Assembly (NCBI RefSeq): GCF_008123425.1
Contig: NZ_VSSS01000060.1
Span: 52,708 to 116,707, forward strand
Length of the DNA: 64,000 bases
DNA from: Bradyrhizobium rifense
Lineage (GTDB): Bacteria; Pseudomonadota; Alphaproteobacteria; Rhizobiales; Xanthobacteraceae
Reading direction: 5' to 3'
The translations under genes were made by a program, and so were the position numbers. Below are positions 1 to 9,387 of the stretch, piece after piece. The notes under the pieces were generated by a model that was not told the DNA's origin, did not search any database, and saw nothing but the letters and a program-made list of their open reading frames with translations. The stretch's first letter is position 1, and each line of letters opens with the position of its first letter.

Positions 1-75
1 GTGGGTCTGGACGGACATCTTGAGTCGCTCCTGGATGAAAATGCTGTCAGGTCTTCACGATGTGGCGAGATGCCG

Positions 76-528
76 TCAATTCGGCGCGTGCGCGGCAATC
101 TCGGCGCCGGTCGAGGGCGTCAGATTGGTGACGGCCGGCAGCGCATGACGCAGGGAGGAGATCTCCTGATCCTGCTCGCTCACCATCTTCCTTGCGAGCC
201 GCCGAAGTTCGTCGTTGCGGCCGTACTTGATCTCCGCACGCGCTATGTCGATCGTGCCCTGATGATGAGGGACCATCACATTGACGAAATCGCGGTCGAT
301 GTCGTCGGTCGGCGTCATCAGCATGCTGCGGTTCATGTTGCTCATCGCAAGATCGATATCGAACAGAAACTGCTGCTCGTCCCGATCCGTCAGCGTATGG
401 GCTTCGGAGTTCTGCTTCGGATCCTGCGCGAGAGCGAATGAGGTCGCCATGACCGACAGGCTGGTTGCCAGCGAGATAGCGCGTCTGCGCACGAATCCGC
501 GGGAGAACAAGGGCACATCCAACTCCAT
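76..528 (-). CDS. DUF305 family exported protein
   Basis: 150-residue protein with an arginine-rich N-terminus followed by a hydrophobic stretch ending near ALAQ, so it is probably exported to the periplasm (Sec or Tat). The mature part carries the DUF305 signature: DRDFVNVM then PHHQGTIDIA, and a downstream EQDQEI segment. DUF305 is a ferritin-like helical family often found near copper or redox genes; its chemistry is not settled. A paralogue with the same PHHQG core lies at 15499-16032. The gene stands alone and is divergent from the sigma factor gene at 745. The start at 528 gives a complete signal peptide. Family call is secure, function unknown. Confidence 0.85.
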   Translation of the reverse strand: MELDVPLFSRGFVRRRAISLATSLSVMATSFALAQDPKQNSEAHTLTDRDEQQFLFDIDLAMSNMNRSMLMTPTDDIDRDFVNVMVPHHQGTIDIARAEIKYGRNDELRRLARKMVSEQDQEISSLRHALPAVTNLTPSTGAEIAAHAPN

Positions 529-744
529 GGCAAGCTAATGTGATCGGTGTCACGCAGACGAGTGCGTGTTGCTATGAAGTTGCCAAGGGGGATCGATCAG
601 CTCAATTAAAAATGGTTTTAAGGTTCGGCGAGCGCGACGCGTGCCGGCTAAACCCGAATTCAGATTTCTTAAGTCCAATTTAGTGGCCGCCCCATCCACG
701 CTCTCCCTACAGTTGAGGTGCCGGACCCAACGTAGGAGCAGTCA

Positions 745-1647
745 ATGCAGGCTCAAAAGGCCACCGCCAATGTCACCGGAGTGCCAGCTCTGCAATCGGC
801 TGGTATTCTCGCTTATTCCGCAGCCATCAAGCGCTTCGATCTGCTCGAGCGTGGCCGCGAGCAGCAGCTCGCGCAGCGCTGGCGGGAGTGGCGGGACAAA
901 AGCGCGACGGACGAACTGATTACGAGCCATCTTCGCCTCGCCGCCAAGGTGGCACGGGGCTACAAGGGATACGGTCTACCGATCGCCGACCTGATCGCGG
1001 AAGCCAATCTTGGACTCGTGATTGCAGCCTCTCGTTTCGAACCCGGACGCGGCGCGCGGTTTTCGAGCTACGCCATGTGGTGGATCAAGGCGACCGTCCA
1101 TGAGTACATCTTGCGCTCATGGTCCCTGGTCAAGATCGGCACGACGGCCGCGCAGAAGAAGCTCTTCTTCAGGCTGCGCGGCGAAATGAGGAAGCTCGCG
1201 GGCGATACGGCGGTACTGACGCCCGAACTTGCGCACCTCATTGCCGAAAAGCTCGAGGTTGCTGCCAACGATGTGATCGAGATGGACAGTCGCCTCCATG
1301 GTGATCTGTCGCTGAATACTCGCGTTGGAGACGGCGAGCGGTCGGCAGAATGGGAGGCCACGCTCGTCGACGATGCCCCCGGGGCGGACGAGATCGTCGC
1401 GGAGCACGACGAGACAACCCGCAGGTCAGCGGCGCTACGCTCGGCGCTGGAGATCCTGACCGAGCGCGAGCGGCGAGTGTTCGAGGCGAGACGGCTTTCA
1501 GAGCCTCCGTTGACCCTGGAGCAGCTCGGCTGCGAATTGTCGATCTCGAGCGAGCGGGTGAGGCAGATCGATACGGCCGCTTTTGCCAAGGTCAAGCGCG
1601 CGACGATACAAGGTGCCAGGACGGGCAGCGACGTATTGGTTGCGTGA
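745..1647 (+). CDS. rpoH: RpoH-type (sigma-32) RNA polymerase sigma factor
   Basis: 300-residue sigma-70 family protein of heat-shock sigma length. Region 2 is clear (LITSHLRLAAKVARGYKGYG, then IAEANLGLVIAASRFEP and the -10 recognition segment YAMWWIKATVHEYILRSW). Just after it comes QKKLFFRLR, the RpoH box that separates RpoH from other group sigma factors. The C-terminus has region 4 with LTLEQLGCELSISSERVRQID. It directs transcription of heat-shock or envelope-stress promoters. A GGAG motif (taggagcag) sits 8-9 bases before the ATG. Region 2.4 and the acidic linker are more divergent than in a housekeeping RpoH, and rhizobia carry several copies, so this is probably a secondary paralogue. 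Confidence 0.88.
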   Translation: MQAQKATANVTGVPALQSAGILAYSAAIKRFDLLERGREQQLAQRWREWRDKSATDELITSHLRLAAKVARGYKGYGLPIADLIAEANLGLVIAASRFEPGRGARFSSYAMWWIKATVHEYILRSWSLVKIGTTAAQKKLFFRLRGEMRKLAGDTAVLTPELAHLIAEKLEVAANDVIEMDSRLHGDLSLNTRVGDGERSAEWEATLVDDAPGADEIVAEHDETTRRSAALRSALEILTERERRVFEARRLSEPPLTLEQLGCELSISSERVRQIDTAAFAKVKRATIQGARTGSDVLVA

Positions 1648-1650
1648 GCC

Positions 1651-1688
1651 GCGCGAGCCTGTGCTCTGGTCCGCACAGGCTCGGCGCG
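1651..1688. terminator. GC-rich stem-loop after the sigma factor gene
   Basis: Four bases after the sigma factor stop codon there is a perfect 9-bp inverted repeat, gagcctgtg / cacaggctc, with an 11-base loop and further GC pairing at its base. There is no following T run, so it is either a weak intrinsic terminator or an mRNA 3' stabilising hairpin. Confidence 0.45.
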
Positions 1689-1868
1689 AGGGTAACGGGA
1701 CTCCATGTCCGATCACGGCTGCGCGAAGTTTGACCGAAAGGTGAAGCTTCGTGATGGCTCTATCATTTCCTGTTGGAGCACCTGAATTCCAACTTGATAG
1801 CGACGGCTGGCCGATCGACGTGGTGCCTCGCCGAGCATTCTGAACCGGCGGACACGCAGGGGTCTCGA

Positions 1869-4800
1869 ATGGGAATCGTTCGATTTGCACTGAGGTTTCC
1901 GCACACCTTCTACGTGGTGGCGGCTCTGATCTTGTTTCTGGGTGGTGCCGCGCTTTGGTCGATGCCGACGGATATCTTTCCGGAGATACGCATTCCCGTC
2001 GTGACCGTCATCTGGCAGTACACCGGGCTGTCTACGCCGGAGATGGAGCAGCGCGTCAGCACGTACAGCCAGTATTCCATCAGCGCCAACGTCAATGGCA
2101 TCAAGAACATGGAGTCCCAGACCCTCAACGGTCTGTCGGTGCAGAAGATCTATTTCCAGCCCAATGTCAATCTCGACCTGGCAATCGCCCAGATCGTCTC
2201 CGCAACCAACTCCATTCGTGCGTTGATGCCGCCCGGCATCCAGCCGCCGATCGTCGTGCAGTTCAATGCGTCGAGCGTTCCCGTGCTCCAGCTCAGCCTG
2301 AATTCGGACAATCTCAACGAGCAGCAACTCTACGACTTTGGCATCTATCGTGTCCGGCAGCAGCTTGCGCCCGTTCCCGGCGTCACCCTGCCCACGCCGG
2401 CCGGCGGAAAGTATCGCCAGATCATGGTGGACATCGATCCCGACAAGCTGCTGTCCCGAGGGCTGACGCCGCTCGACATCGTCAACGCGGTCAACACTCA
2501 GAATCTCACGTTGCCCTCCGGCACCGCGAAGATGGGAGACATCCAGTACACGGTGCGCACCAACGCGACGCCGGCGACCATCGACGATCTCAACAGGATT
2601 CCGGTCAAGTTCACGAACGGCGCCACCATCCTGCTGAAGGACGTTGCCCAGGTGCGTGACGGTGCGATGGTGCAGCAAAACATCGTCCGCGAGGACGGTC
2701 GCCGCTCGGTCCTTCTCAGCATCATCAAGAATGGCAATGCCTCGACGCTGGCAGTCGTGAACGGCGTGAAGAAGGCGCTGACCGCCGTTCGCGCTGCCGC
2801 GCCTCCCGGACTCAAGATCACGGAACTATTCGACCAGTCGGTCTTCGTGACGAATTCGGTGAATGGCGTGCTCCGGGAAGGGGCGATCGCGGCGGGGTTG
2901 ACCGCCATGATGATCCTCCTGTTCCTGGGCTCGTGGCGCTCGACCCTGGTGGTGATGATTTCTATCCCGCTGGCGATCCTGTCGTCGCTTGTCGTGCTCT
3001 ACTTTCTCGGGGAAACGCTGAACACGATGACGCTGGGCGGCCTTGCCCTGGCGGTCGGCATCCTGGTCGACGATTCGACCGTCACGATCGAGAACACCCA
3101 TCGACTGTGGACAGAGGAGGGGATGTCGCTTGCGGATGCGACCTTGCACGGAGCGGCCGAGATCGCGGTGCCCACACTGGTGTCCACCCTTGCCATTAGC
3201 TGCGTGTTCACGTCGGTGGTGTTCCTCGAGGGGCCAGCCAAATACCTGTTTACGCCGCTGGGACTCGCCGTCGTATTTGCGATGCTTGCGTCCTACGGAT
3301 TGTCGCGAACGCTGACACCGATCACGATTGGGCTGCTGCTGAAGGGCGAGCGCCGGCATACCCATGGCGAGGTCCCAGCCGGGCTGTTCTCGCGCCTGTC
3401 CGGCGCCTTCGAACGCAGCTTCGAGCGGTTGCGTGAGAGCTATTCCCGGCTTCTCAGGGTACTGCTTCGGCGCCGCGCCGTCGTGCCGATTGTTGCGATC
3501 CTGATGCTCGGCCTGGGCGCGGTGATGCTTAGCCTCGTGGGAAGGGATTTCTTCCCGTTGATAGACGGAGGTCAGATCCAGCTCCATGTCCGCGCGCCTG
3601 CGGGTACCCGGATCGAGAGCACCGAAGCCATATTCCAGAAGATCGAGGACAAGATCCGCGAAGTCATTCCCGAGAAGGATCGCTCGCTGATCGTGGACAA
3701 TATCGGCCTGCCGGCGCGGGCGTATAATTTGGCCTTCGCTGACGGCTCGACCATCGGCATCAATGACGGTGTCATCCTGGTCTCGCTCCGGGACGGCCAC
3801 AAGCCGACTGCGGAGTATATCAAGAAGCTGCGTCAGGTCTTGCCGGCGTCGTTCCCGGAGGACACCTTCTATTTTCAGGCCGCTGACATCGTCACGCAGA
3901 TCCTGAACTTCGGACTGCCGGCGCAGATCGACGTTCGAACCGTCGGCTATGGAGCCGACAATCTGGCGATTGCCAAGAAGCTGCAGAAGCGGCTGGCCGC
4001 GATCCCGGGTGTCGTCGATGCCCATCTCCAGCAGGAGATCGACGGTCCGGCTTTCTATGCGGATATCGATAGGACCCGTGCCGCCCAGCTCGGGTTGAAC
4101 GCCAGCACGGTTGCGACCAACATCAATGTCAGCCTCAGCTCATCGGTGCAGGTCTCGCCGAATTTCTGGACCGATCTGAGCTCCGGCATTCCCTACTATC
4201 TCGCCGTGCAGACGCCGGAATACAAGATCGGCTCGCTGAATGCGCTGGCCAATACGCCCGTGTCCACGTCGCTGGCTGCGAGCGGCCAGACGGTGCCTGG
4301 CATGCTCAGCAACATCGCGACCTTCAAGCGCGACACCGTGCCGACCAATGCCAACCAGAGCAACGTCCAGCCAGTCTACGAGGTCTATGCGAGCGTGCAG
4401 GGCCGCGATCTTGGTGGCGTGGCAGCCGATATCGGCAAGGTCACCGCCGATCTTCAAAAGCAACTGAAGCCCGGCAATTCCATCCAGGTCCTGGGCCAGA
4501 TCCAGAGCATGAACGACTCGTTCCGGGATCTCGGTATCGGCCTCGTGTTCGCTGCCGTGTTCGTCTATCTGCTGATGGTCGTCAACTACCAGAGCTTTGG
4601 CGAGCCCTTCGTGGTCATTCTGGCGTTACCCGCCACGCTGTGCGGCATCGTGACCATGCTGTTCATCACCGGGACCACGCTCAATGTCCCGTCGCTGATG
4701 GGCGCGATCATGTCCGTCGGCGTCGCATCCGCGAACTCCATCCTGCTGGTGACGTTTGCGCGCGAACAGCAGCTGAAGGGCCATTCCGCCCTAGAGGCGG

Positions 4801-5051
4801 CATTGAGCGCCGGACGCACCCGTATCCGACCGGTGCTGATGACAGCCGCCGCGATGGTGGTCGGCATGATCCCGATGGCCATCGGCGGTGCCGGCGAGGA
4901 GCAGAACGCAGCACTCGCGCGCGCCGTGATCGGCGGACTGCTGTTTGCAACGCCGACGACCCTGCTCATCGTCCCCTATCTGTTTGCCATGCTGCGCAAG
5001 GGCAATGACGGAAAGCCGCAGCATGGCGTGTTCAAGGAAACGCAGGCATGA
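1869..5051 (+). CDS. RND family efflux transporter permease (AcrB/MdtB-like)
   Basis: About 1060 residues, the normal size for an RND drug or solute proton antiporter of the inner membrane. The N-terminus is a transmembrane helix (FYVVAALILFLGG) followed by the first large periplasmic domain. A central transmembrane bundle contains the proton-relay segment GGLALAVGILVDDSTVTIEN with paired Asp residues; the second periplasmic domain and the second bundle (GAIMSVGVASANSILLVTFA) follow. I place the start at 1869, where MGIVRFALRFP begins, after a GGGG-type ribosome site; an upstream start would add 32 low-complexity residues. The gene overlaps the adaptor gene by 4 bases. No outer-membrane channel gene is nearby, so a shared TolC-like protein must be used. 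Substrate unknown. Confidence 0.93.
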   Translation: MGIVRFALRFPHTFYVVAALILFLGGAALWSMPTDIFPEIRIPVVTVIWQYTGLSTPEMEQRVSTYSQYSISANVNGIKNMESQTLNGLSVQKIYFQPNVNLDLAIAQIVSATNSIRALMPPGIQPPIVVQFNASSVPVLQLSLNSDNLNEQQLYDFGIYRVRQQLAPVPGVTLPTPAGGKYRQIMVDIDPDKLLSRGLTPLDIVNAVNTQNLTLPSGTAKMGDIQYTVRTNATPATIDDLNRIPVKFTNGATILLKDVAQVRDGAMVQQNIVREDGRRSVLLSIIKNGNASTLAVVNGVKKALTAVRAAAPPGLKITELFDQSVFVTNSVNGVLREGAIAAGLTAMMILLFLGSWRSTLVVMISIPLAILSSLVVLYFLGETLNTMTLGGLALAVGILVDDSTVTIENTHRLWTEEGMSLADATLHGAAEIAVPTLVSTLAISCVFTSVVFLEGPAKYLFTPLGLAVVFAMLASYGLSRTLTPITIGLLLKGERRHTHGEVPAGLFSRLSGAFERSFERLRESYSRLLRVLLRRRAVVPIVAILMLGLGAVMLSLVGRDFFPLIDGGQIQLHVRAPAGTRIESTEAIFQKIEDKIREVIPEKDRSLIVDNIGLPARAYNLAFADGSTIGINDGVILVSLRDGHKPTAEYIKKLRQVLPASFPEDTFYFQAADIVTQILNFGLPAQIDVRTVGYGADNLAIAKKLQKRLAAIPGVVDAHLQQEIDGPAFYADIDRTRAAQLGLNASTVATNINVSLSSSVQVSPNFWTDLSSGIPYYLAVQTPEYKIGSLNALANTPVSTSLAASGQTVPGMLSNIATFKRDTVPTNANQSNVQPVYEVYASVQGRDLGGVAADIGKVTADLQKQLKPGNSIQVLGQIQSMNDSFRDLGIGLVFAAVFVYLLMVVNYQSFGEPFVVILALPATLCGIVTMLFITGTTLNVPSLMGAIMSVGVASANSILLVTFAREQQLKGHSALEAALSAGRTRIRPVLMTAAAMVVGMIPMAIGGAGEEQNAALARAVIGGLLFATPTTLLIVPYLFAMLRKGNDGKPQHGVFKETQA

Positions 5052-6313
5052 CTGAGATAGATGTGCGGCCGGATCGGCCACTCCACGACCTCGATCTTTC
5101 GGACGATGCGGATAGGCCTCTGCTGCGGGCCGAAGGCCGGCACAAGCGGCGGTCCGGAGCAGCCGTGTTCGGGTCAGCGGCGCTGCTCTTGCTTGCCGGA
5201 GGGCTCGCTGTGGGTGGCTGGCGCCACTATGAGGCCGCGCGCGCGCTGGCGGCGACGTCCGAACAAGCGCGTACGCTTGTCCCGGAAGTCCGCGTCGCGA
5301 CTGTCCGCGCCAGTGACAGCAAGATTAACGTCACCTTGCCGGCGACAACGGCAGCCTTCGAAGCTGCCAACATATTTGCCAGGACCAACGGCTACATCGA
5401 AAAGCGCTACGTCGATATCGGCGATCGGGTGAAGGCAGGAGCGTTGCTGGCCGAGATCGTCGCGCCTGAGCTGGACCACCAGATCGCGCAGGCCCAGGCC
5501 ACATTGGCGCAGACGCAGGGAACCCTGCAGCAGACGCAGGCGAGCCGTGAACTGGCCGAGGTCACCAACGCGCGCGACAGCGGTCTCGTCAAGCAGGGAT
5601 GGCTGACCGCCCAGCAGGGCGATAATGACCGTCTGACACTGCGCGCACAGCAGGCCGCCGAGGCCGTGGCAAAGTCGAACATCGCGGCTCAACAAGCTCA
5701 GATCCAGGTACTGGAGCAGGACAAGGCCTATCAGCGCGTGGTGGCTCCGTTCGACGGCGTGATCACCCAGCGCAGTATCGACCATGGCAGCCTCGTGCAG
5801 GCCGGTTCGACATTCATGTTCACGTTGATGCATGCGAATGTCATCCGCACGCAGGTGTTCGTGCCGCAGGACGAGGCGGTCGGAGTTCGGCCGGGTGTCG
5901 ATGCGGTCGTCCGGGTCCCCGAACTGCCGGGCCGGGCGTTTCCGGGAAAGGTCACGCGGATTGCCACCGCGCTCCAGCCCGGGAGCCGTACGTTGCTGAC
6001 GGAGATCGACGTCCCCAATCCGGATGGCGCGCTTCAGCCGGGCATCTATTGTACTGTCGAGCTGTACATTCCGCGCAAGACGCCGTCGTTGATCGTACCG
6101 GCCGACGCCGTAGTCTTCGATGAGAACGGCCTGCATGTTGCGGTCGTGGAAAATGGCGTCGTTCACATGCAGAAGATCTCGATCGCACGCGATTTCGGCA
6201 CGCAGGTCGAGGTGCACGATGGCGTCAAGCCGGGCGAACAGGTGATCCTCAACCCGATGCTGAGCCTGACGGAGGGTAGCCGGGTTTCTGCCCACGGGCC
6301 GCAGACGAGCTAA
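5048..6313 (+). CDS. RND efflux periplasmic adaptor (membrane fusion protein)
   Basis: 421 residues; partner of the permease upstream, whose stop codon it overlaps (ATGA), implying translational coupling. A cytoplasmic N-terminal tail of about 35 residues precedes one membrane anchor (residues ~38-58, GSAALLLLAGGLAVGGW). Then come the lipoyl half-motif (GYIEKRYVDIGDRVKAGALL), a long Q/A-rich coiled-coil hairpin (~140-215), the second lipoyl half (VVAPFDGVITQRSIDHG) and the beta-barrel and membrane-proximal domains. The acidic 35-residue cytoplasmic extension is longer than usual. In this pair the permease comes first, the reverse of the common acrAB order. Confidence 0.9.
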   Translation: MTEIDVRPDRPLHDLDLSDDADRPLLRAEGRHKRRSGAAVFGSAALLLLAGGLAVGGWRHYEAARALAATSEQARTLVPEVRVATVRASDSKINVTLPATTAAFEAANIFARTNGYIEKRYVDIGDRVKAGALLAEIVAPELDHQIAQAQATLAQTQGTLQQTQASRELAEVTNARDSGLVKQGWLTAQQGDNDRLTLRAQQAAEAVAKSNIAAQQAQIQVLEQDKAYQRVVAPFDGVITQRSIDHGSLVQAGSTFMFTLMHANVIRTQVFVPQDEAVGVRPGVDAVVRVPELPGRAFPGKVTRIATALQPGSRTLLTEIDVPNPDGALQPGIYCTVELYIPRKTPSLIVPADAVVFDENGLHVAVVENGVVHMQKISIARDFGTQVEVHDGVKPGEQVILNPMLSLTEGSRVSAHGPQTS

Positions 6314-6626
6314 CTCGCGGCCAAATCCGATGAGGCGCCGATCAACAGCACGGAGTGCTGGATCGCGGCCTCATATACCAGTCCGCGAGCATGCTTCCGC
6401 GAACCGTCATTGGCAATCGCCAGGTGATCTGGCGCGAGTGCCTCCGTATTCAATTTCAGCGCGGCACTGCGTGCCTTGGCTCCCCCTGGTCTGCCGGATT
6501 AAAGAATCGTAAGCGACTCACAGCTCATTGAGCGCCTGTGAGTAAGTCTTGCATTTGCCTCCGCTACATCGATCCGCACCTCCCTCATAGGGCAACACGT
6601 TCGTTGCATTTGAATGGAGAAGGTTG
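6314..6626. other. Intergenic region with an 8-bp stem-loop
   Basis: No convincing gene. At 6516-6543 there is an inverted repeat actcacag / ctgtgagt with a 12-base loop, which could be an operator or hairpin ahead of the small gene at 6627. A 57-codon open stretch on the minus strand (stop at 6310-6312) has protein-like composition but lacks ATG or GTG and is not called. Confidence 0.35.
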
Positions 6627-6848
6627 ATGACGATGTTGAAGATCTTGTCGGCGGGACTGATCGCGACTGCGATGTTCACGACGGCCGCCAGTGCACGCGA
6701 GACTTACGCGAACCAACGGCACATCACGGAGCGCGCTCATCACGCGAGTGTCTTTCCGTTTGCAGGACCTTTTGGCGCCTACACCGCAGCGCCCTCGGAG
6801 CAACCGGGCGGCATTTGCGATCACGGTGACAATCCGCAAATTTGCTGA
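6627..6848 (+). CDS. Small exported protein with C-terminal cysteine pair
   Basis: 73 residues. N-terminal Sec signal peptide (MTMLKILSAGLIATAMFTT then ASA-RE cleavage), mature part about 50 residues rich in His and Gly, ending GGICDHGDNPQIC with two cysteines, the last residue being Cys. A strong ribosome site (ggagaagg) lies immediately upstream; ATG at 6627 is preferred to the TTG at 6624. Its family is not known to me; similar short exported proteins are common in Bradyrhizobium. First of several small exported proteins in 6.6-13 kb. Confidence 0.7.
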   Translation: MTMLKILSAGLIATAMFTTAASARETYANQRHITERAHHASVFPFAGPFGAYTAAPSEQPGGICDHGDNPQIC

Positions 6849-6921
6849 GAGGCAGACCAAGGAGGCGCTGCGGCATAAGCCGGCTGCGCGGTCGCCGTCG
6901 ATGCGAGCGTCTCCCGTCCAC

Positions 6922-7083
6922 ATGTTGAGGCCGCGTCCGATCCTCATCCTCGAGGACGAGGTAATTATCCGCCGAAGCCGTAGAATGCTTGGCTCGCCTA
7001 GCGCGACCCGGCCCGGCGCGGCGTCCCGGATCGCGCCAGCGAGCCTGACCACTGGGTTCATTCGACCGAGTTGTCGAGGATGA
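6922..7083 (+). pseudogene. Possible remnant of a response regulator N-terminus
   Basis: The reading frame from the ATG at 6922 begins MLRPRPILILEDEVIIRRS, which resembles the first beta strand and the acidic DD/ED pocket of a two-component receiver domain (typically ILIVEDE-LI). After about 23 residues the resemblance ends and the frame runs into low-complexity sequence and a stop at 7083. It could be a truncated relic or chance. Low confidence. Confidence 0.22.
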
Positions 7084-7095
7084 CAGGAATTGCGC

Positions 7096-7914
7096 TTAGC
7101 AGCCCGCAGGCGGGGATGCGCCCGCTGTCGCAGCAGTGCCGGTTGTGACGGGACTGGCCGAGGCCGGATTGGCGAGGTCCATCGAAATGCTTTCGGGACA
7201 CGCGCTCGTGTTCGGGGTGGGCATTACGCTCGGCGCGGGGCTGATGCTGGTGTCGGCGGTGTCGGCGTCGATCGCCGGCGGTTGAATGGTGCCGAGGGCA
7301 GGGGTTGACGGGATATCAGGCGTTGACGCCGGCAAAGCCGCAGCATTGGTCAAGGTGCTTCCGGGTGCCGACGTGCACGAGCTTCCGGGAGTGGAGCTGC
7401 CGAGTGCGGGCGCCGGCGCCACAGTGCCTGTCGTGCTGCCAGTAACCGTGCCGACGATGGTCACGGGCATGGCCGCCGGCAAGGTCGGCGGCAGGCTTGT
7501 AACGGTCATCGGCGCAGCCAACCCCAACATGCCAGTGATGGTCCCCATTGCGCCCATCGGGCTCGTTGCGCTCATCGCTACAGTAGGACTGGCAGAAACG
7601 CTGCTGCTCGTGGCGGTGACGCTCTCCACCGATGGGGAAAGTTCCACCGCGGTCGGCGCGCAATTCACGCTCGTTCCTGGAAGTGTCGGGTCTAGCGCCA
7701 GTGGGGGCGAAGCCAGCGTGGTTGCCGGCGCACCGGGAATGGTCGCGGCCGAGAAAAGGCTCGTGAACGGGCTTGGCCCAGCCAGCGGGGACGACACAAT
7801 CGCGCCCGGTGTTGTCGGAATGGCCATGGCGGTCGTTCCCATGGTCGAGACTTGCGCCAGGCAGCCGCTGCCGCTCAGCAGGAGGGCGGCTGTCGCGCAG
7901 ATAAGCGTACGCAT
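7096..7914 (-). CDS. Exported Ser/Thr/Ala/Pro-rich low-complexity protein
   Basis: 272 residues. Clear signal peptide (MRTLICATAALLLSGSGCLAQ); the Cys near the cleavage site might also act as a lipobox (SGSGC). The mature part is almost entirely Ser, Thr, Ala, Pro and Gly with short motifs such as GSSTPGSSC and ends PPAGC, again with a terminal Cys. No catalytic domain is recognisable; it looks like a disordered surface or periplasmic protein. The opposite strand is also open for 222 codons because of the composition, but only this strand gives a signal peptide. Conserved hypothetical at best. Confidence 0.65.
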   Translation of the reverse strand: MRTLICATAALLLSGSGCLAQVSTMGTTAMAIPTTPGAIVSSPLAGPSPFTSLFSAATIPGAPATTLASPPLALDPTLPGTSVNCAPTAVELSPSVESVTATSSSVSASPTVAMSATSPMGAMGTITGMLGLAAPMTVTSLPPTLPAAMPVTIVGTVTGSTTGTVAPAPALGSSTPGSSCTSAPGSTLTNAAALPASTPDIPSTPALGTIQPPAIDADTADTSISPAPSVMPTPNTSACPESISMDLANPASASPVTTGTAATAGASPPAGC

Positions 7915-8164
7915 TCAAAAATCCCAGGCGTTCGGTTGTCAAGATCAGACGTAAGTACTGAGGCCGGTCGATCCAATTCACGTTCGAGAGCGGAGATTGA
8001 TGGCTCCAAGCGGTCGGGTGCCGACAGCGCCCGTGACGCGGGATACACGTCAGTTCAGCAACTTCGCACGAACTCTCGATCAGAGATTTTCAATTCGCCG
8101 TCATGGTCCTTGCCGGAGCGCGTCTACCGCCTAGTCTTTATCCAGGGCGATCCAATCGTCGGGG

Positions 8165-8638
8165 ATGCGCTTCCGAAAGAACCGCTGTTTGCGAAGGTGC
8201 TGCGTGCAACGAATTCCATTCATACTGATCTGCATGGCGGTCTCGATGTGGTGGGCGCCGGGTTATGCGGTGCCGGTCGTCCCCCCTGATCCACCAATGA
8301 GTGCCGAGAGGATCGCTCATCTTCCGTCCGGAATCAGGAGGATTGTTTTGTCCAGATGCGGCGCCAACGCTGAGGCTGGACACTACTTCGCGACATACGA
8401 CGACAACTCAAACGTCGTTCGGCTCGACTACTCGCTCCTCCAGTGTCCGAATGCCCCTGAACATTGCGCAGGCTCCAGCTGTGTGCAGACGTTTGTTCGC
8501 CGCGCTGGCCAGTATGTGCCGTCCAGGCCCAGCGGCACTCACTTTCCACGACCGCGTCCGCGACGTGATCTGCGGTTGCGGCTCCCTTCGCAGGTCTACG
8601 TGGCAGGGCAGTCAGGATTGGCTGCTGTCGAAAGGTAA
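8165..8638 (+). CDS. Hypothetical exported protein, probably frameshifted
   Basis: Begins with a basic segment and hydrophobic stretch (IPFILICMAVSMWW) consistent with a signal peptide. A region with normal protein character follows up to about residue 120 (AEAGHYFATYDDNSNVVRLD, CAGSSCVQTFVRRAGQYV). After about base 8525 this frame turns into Arg/Pro-rich sequence and stops at 8638, while the next frame (to 9005) gives cysteine-containing sequence (RVRDVICGCGSL, QDWLLSKGNCG) that would continue a small cysteine-rich domain. I read this as one gene broken by an indel near 8525, or a decayed gene. No family name can be given. Confidence 0.4.
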   Translation: MRFRKNRCLRRCCVQRIPFILICMAVSMWWAPGYAVPVVPPDPPMSAERIAHLPSGIRRIVLSRCGANAEAGHYFATYDDNSNVVRLDYSLLQCPNAPEHCAGSSCVQTFVRRAGQYVPSRPSGTHFPRPRPRRDLRLRLPSQVYVAGQSGLAAVER

Positions 8639-9088
8639 CTGTGGGGTGAATCTCAAGGCCGAGCTGGAAATCCGTCATTTGTACGGGGAGCTCGATCACC
8701 TGGTGTCCGAGAAAATTTGCGACGGCTGGCCGAAAGACAGCAAACCAAAATCGAGTGACGCCGCCGTTCAGGACGTCCGGTTCGGATACATCGACGCATG
8801 CGCCGCAGGCTCCTGGTCCGCGAAGGACCACGCCGCAAATGCGGATGGGATTGACGCCATCGAGATCAACGCCGCAGCTCTTAATGTGTCTGATGTAAGC
8901 ATTTCCGCTGGCGACCGTGCATCGTCGCAGATAACTCTTCCGAGAAGACGAAACAAGCCTGGAGCCGTGAACGCGCCGATGTCGAATCTGTATTCTTTGT
9001 CATGATCGCTCTCGCCATCGTGCTCGGCGCCGGAGGTACCTGACACCTACTTCGAGTTCAGGTCACCTCAACGCCGGGAGTATGAATC

Positions 9089-9379
9089 ATGAGGCTGTTG
9101 TCCCTGCTTTGCTTCGCACTTTGTCTCGTCCTCTCCGCCACCACAGCATTCGCCCGCGGCGGCATGGGATCGATGGGATCGCACATGTCGATGGGTGGCG
9201 GCGCGCTCGGCACGAGCGCTGCGACGCCGGGAACGAATTCCCTGGGCACCGCGCTGCCGTCATCCGGTACAGTCGGTCATGCCATGAAAGGCCCGCTGCT
9301 CGGTACGAACGCTGCCATCGACAAGGAGGATGCGCGGGTTGAAAAGCTGCTGGAGGGGTCGATCTGTCGCGGGTGTTGA
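9089..9379 (+). CDS. Small exported Gly/Ser/Met-rich protein, C-terminal CRGC
   Basis: 96 residues. Signal peptide MRLLSLLCFALCLVLSATTAFA then a mature part starting RGGMGSMGSHMSMGGG and ending with a short charged helix (DKEDARVEKLLEGS) and ICRGC. The Gly/Met-rich start and the terminal Cys-X-X-Cys suggest possible metal binding, which is inference only. A GGGAG ribosome site lies upstream. The stop codon is just before the start of the LrgA-type gene, so the two may be cotranscribed. Confidence 0.72.
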   Translation: MRLLSLLCFALCLVLSATTAFARGGMGSMGSHMSMGGGALGTSAATPGTNSLGTALPSSGTVGHAMKGPLLGTNAAIDKEDARVEKLLEGSICRGC

Positions 9380-9387
9380 ACCCGTGC

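Noticed and set aside
6310..6489. Minus-strand open stretch of about 57 codons after the RND adaptor
   Set aside because: Protein-like composition but no ATG or GTG start and bounded by stops; may be a relic, not enough to annotate.
7286..7954. Long open frame (222 codons) on the plus strand
   Set aside because: It is the mirror of the low-complexity exported protein on the minus strand; it has no signal peptide or ribosome site and is Val/Gly-rich by composition only.
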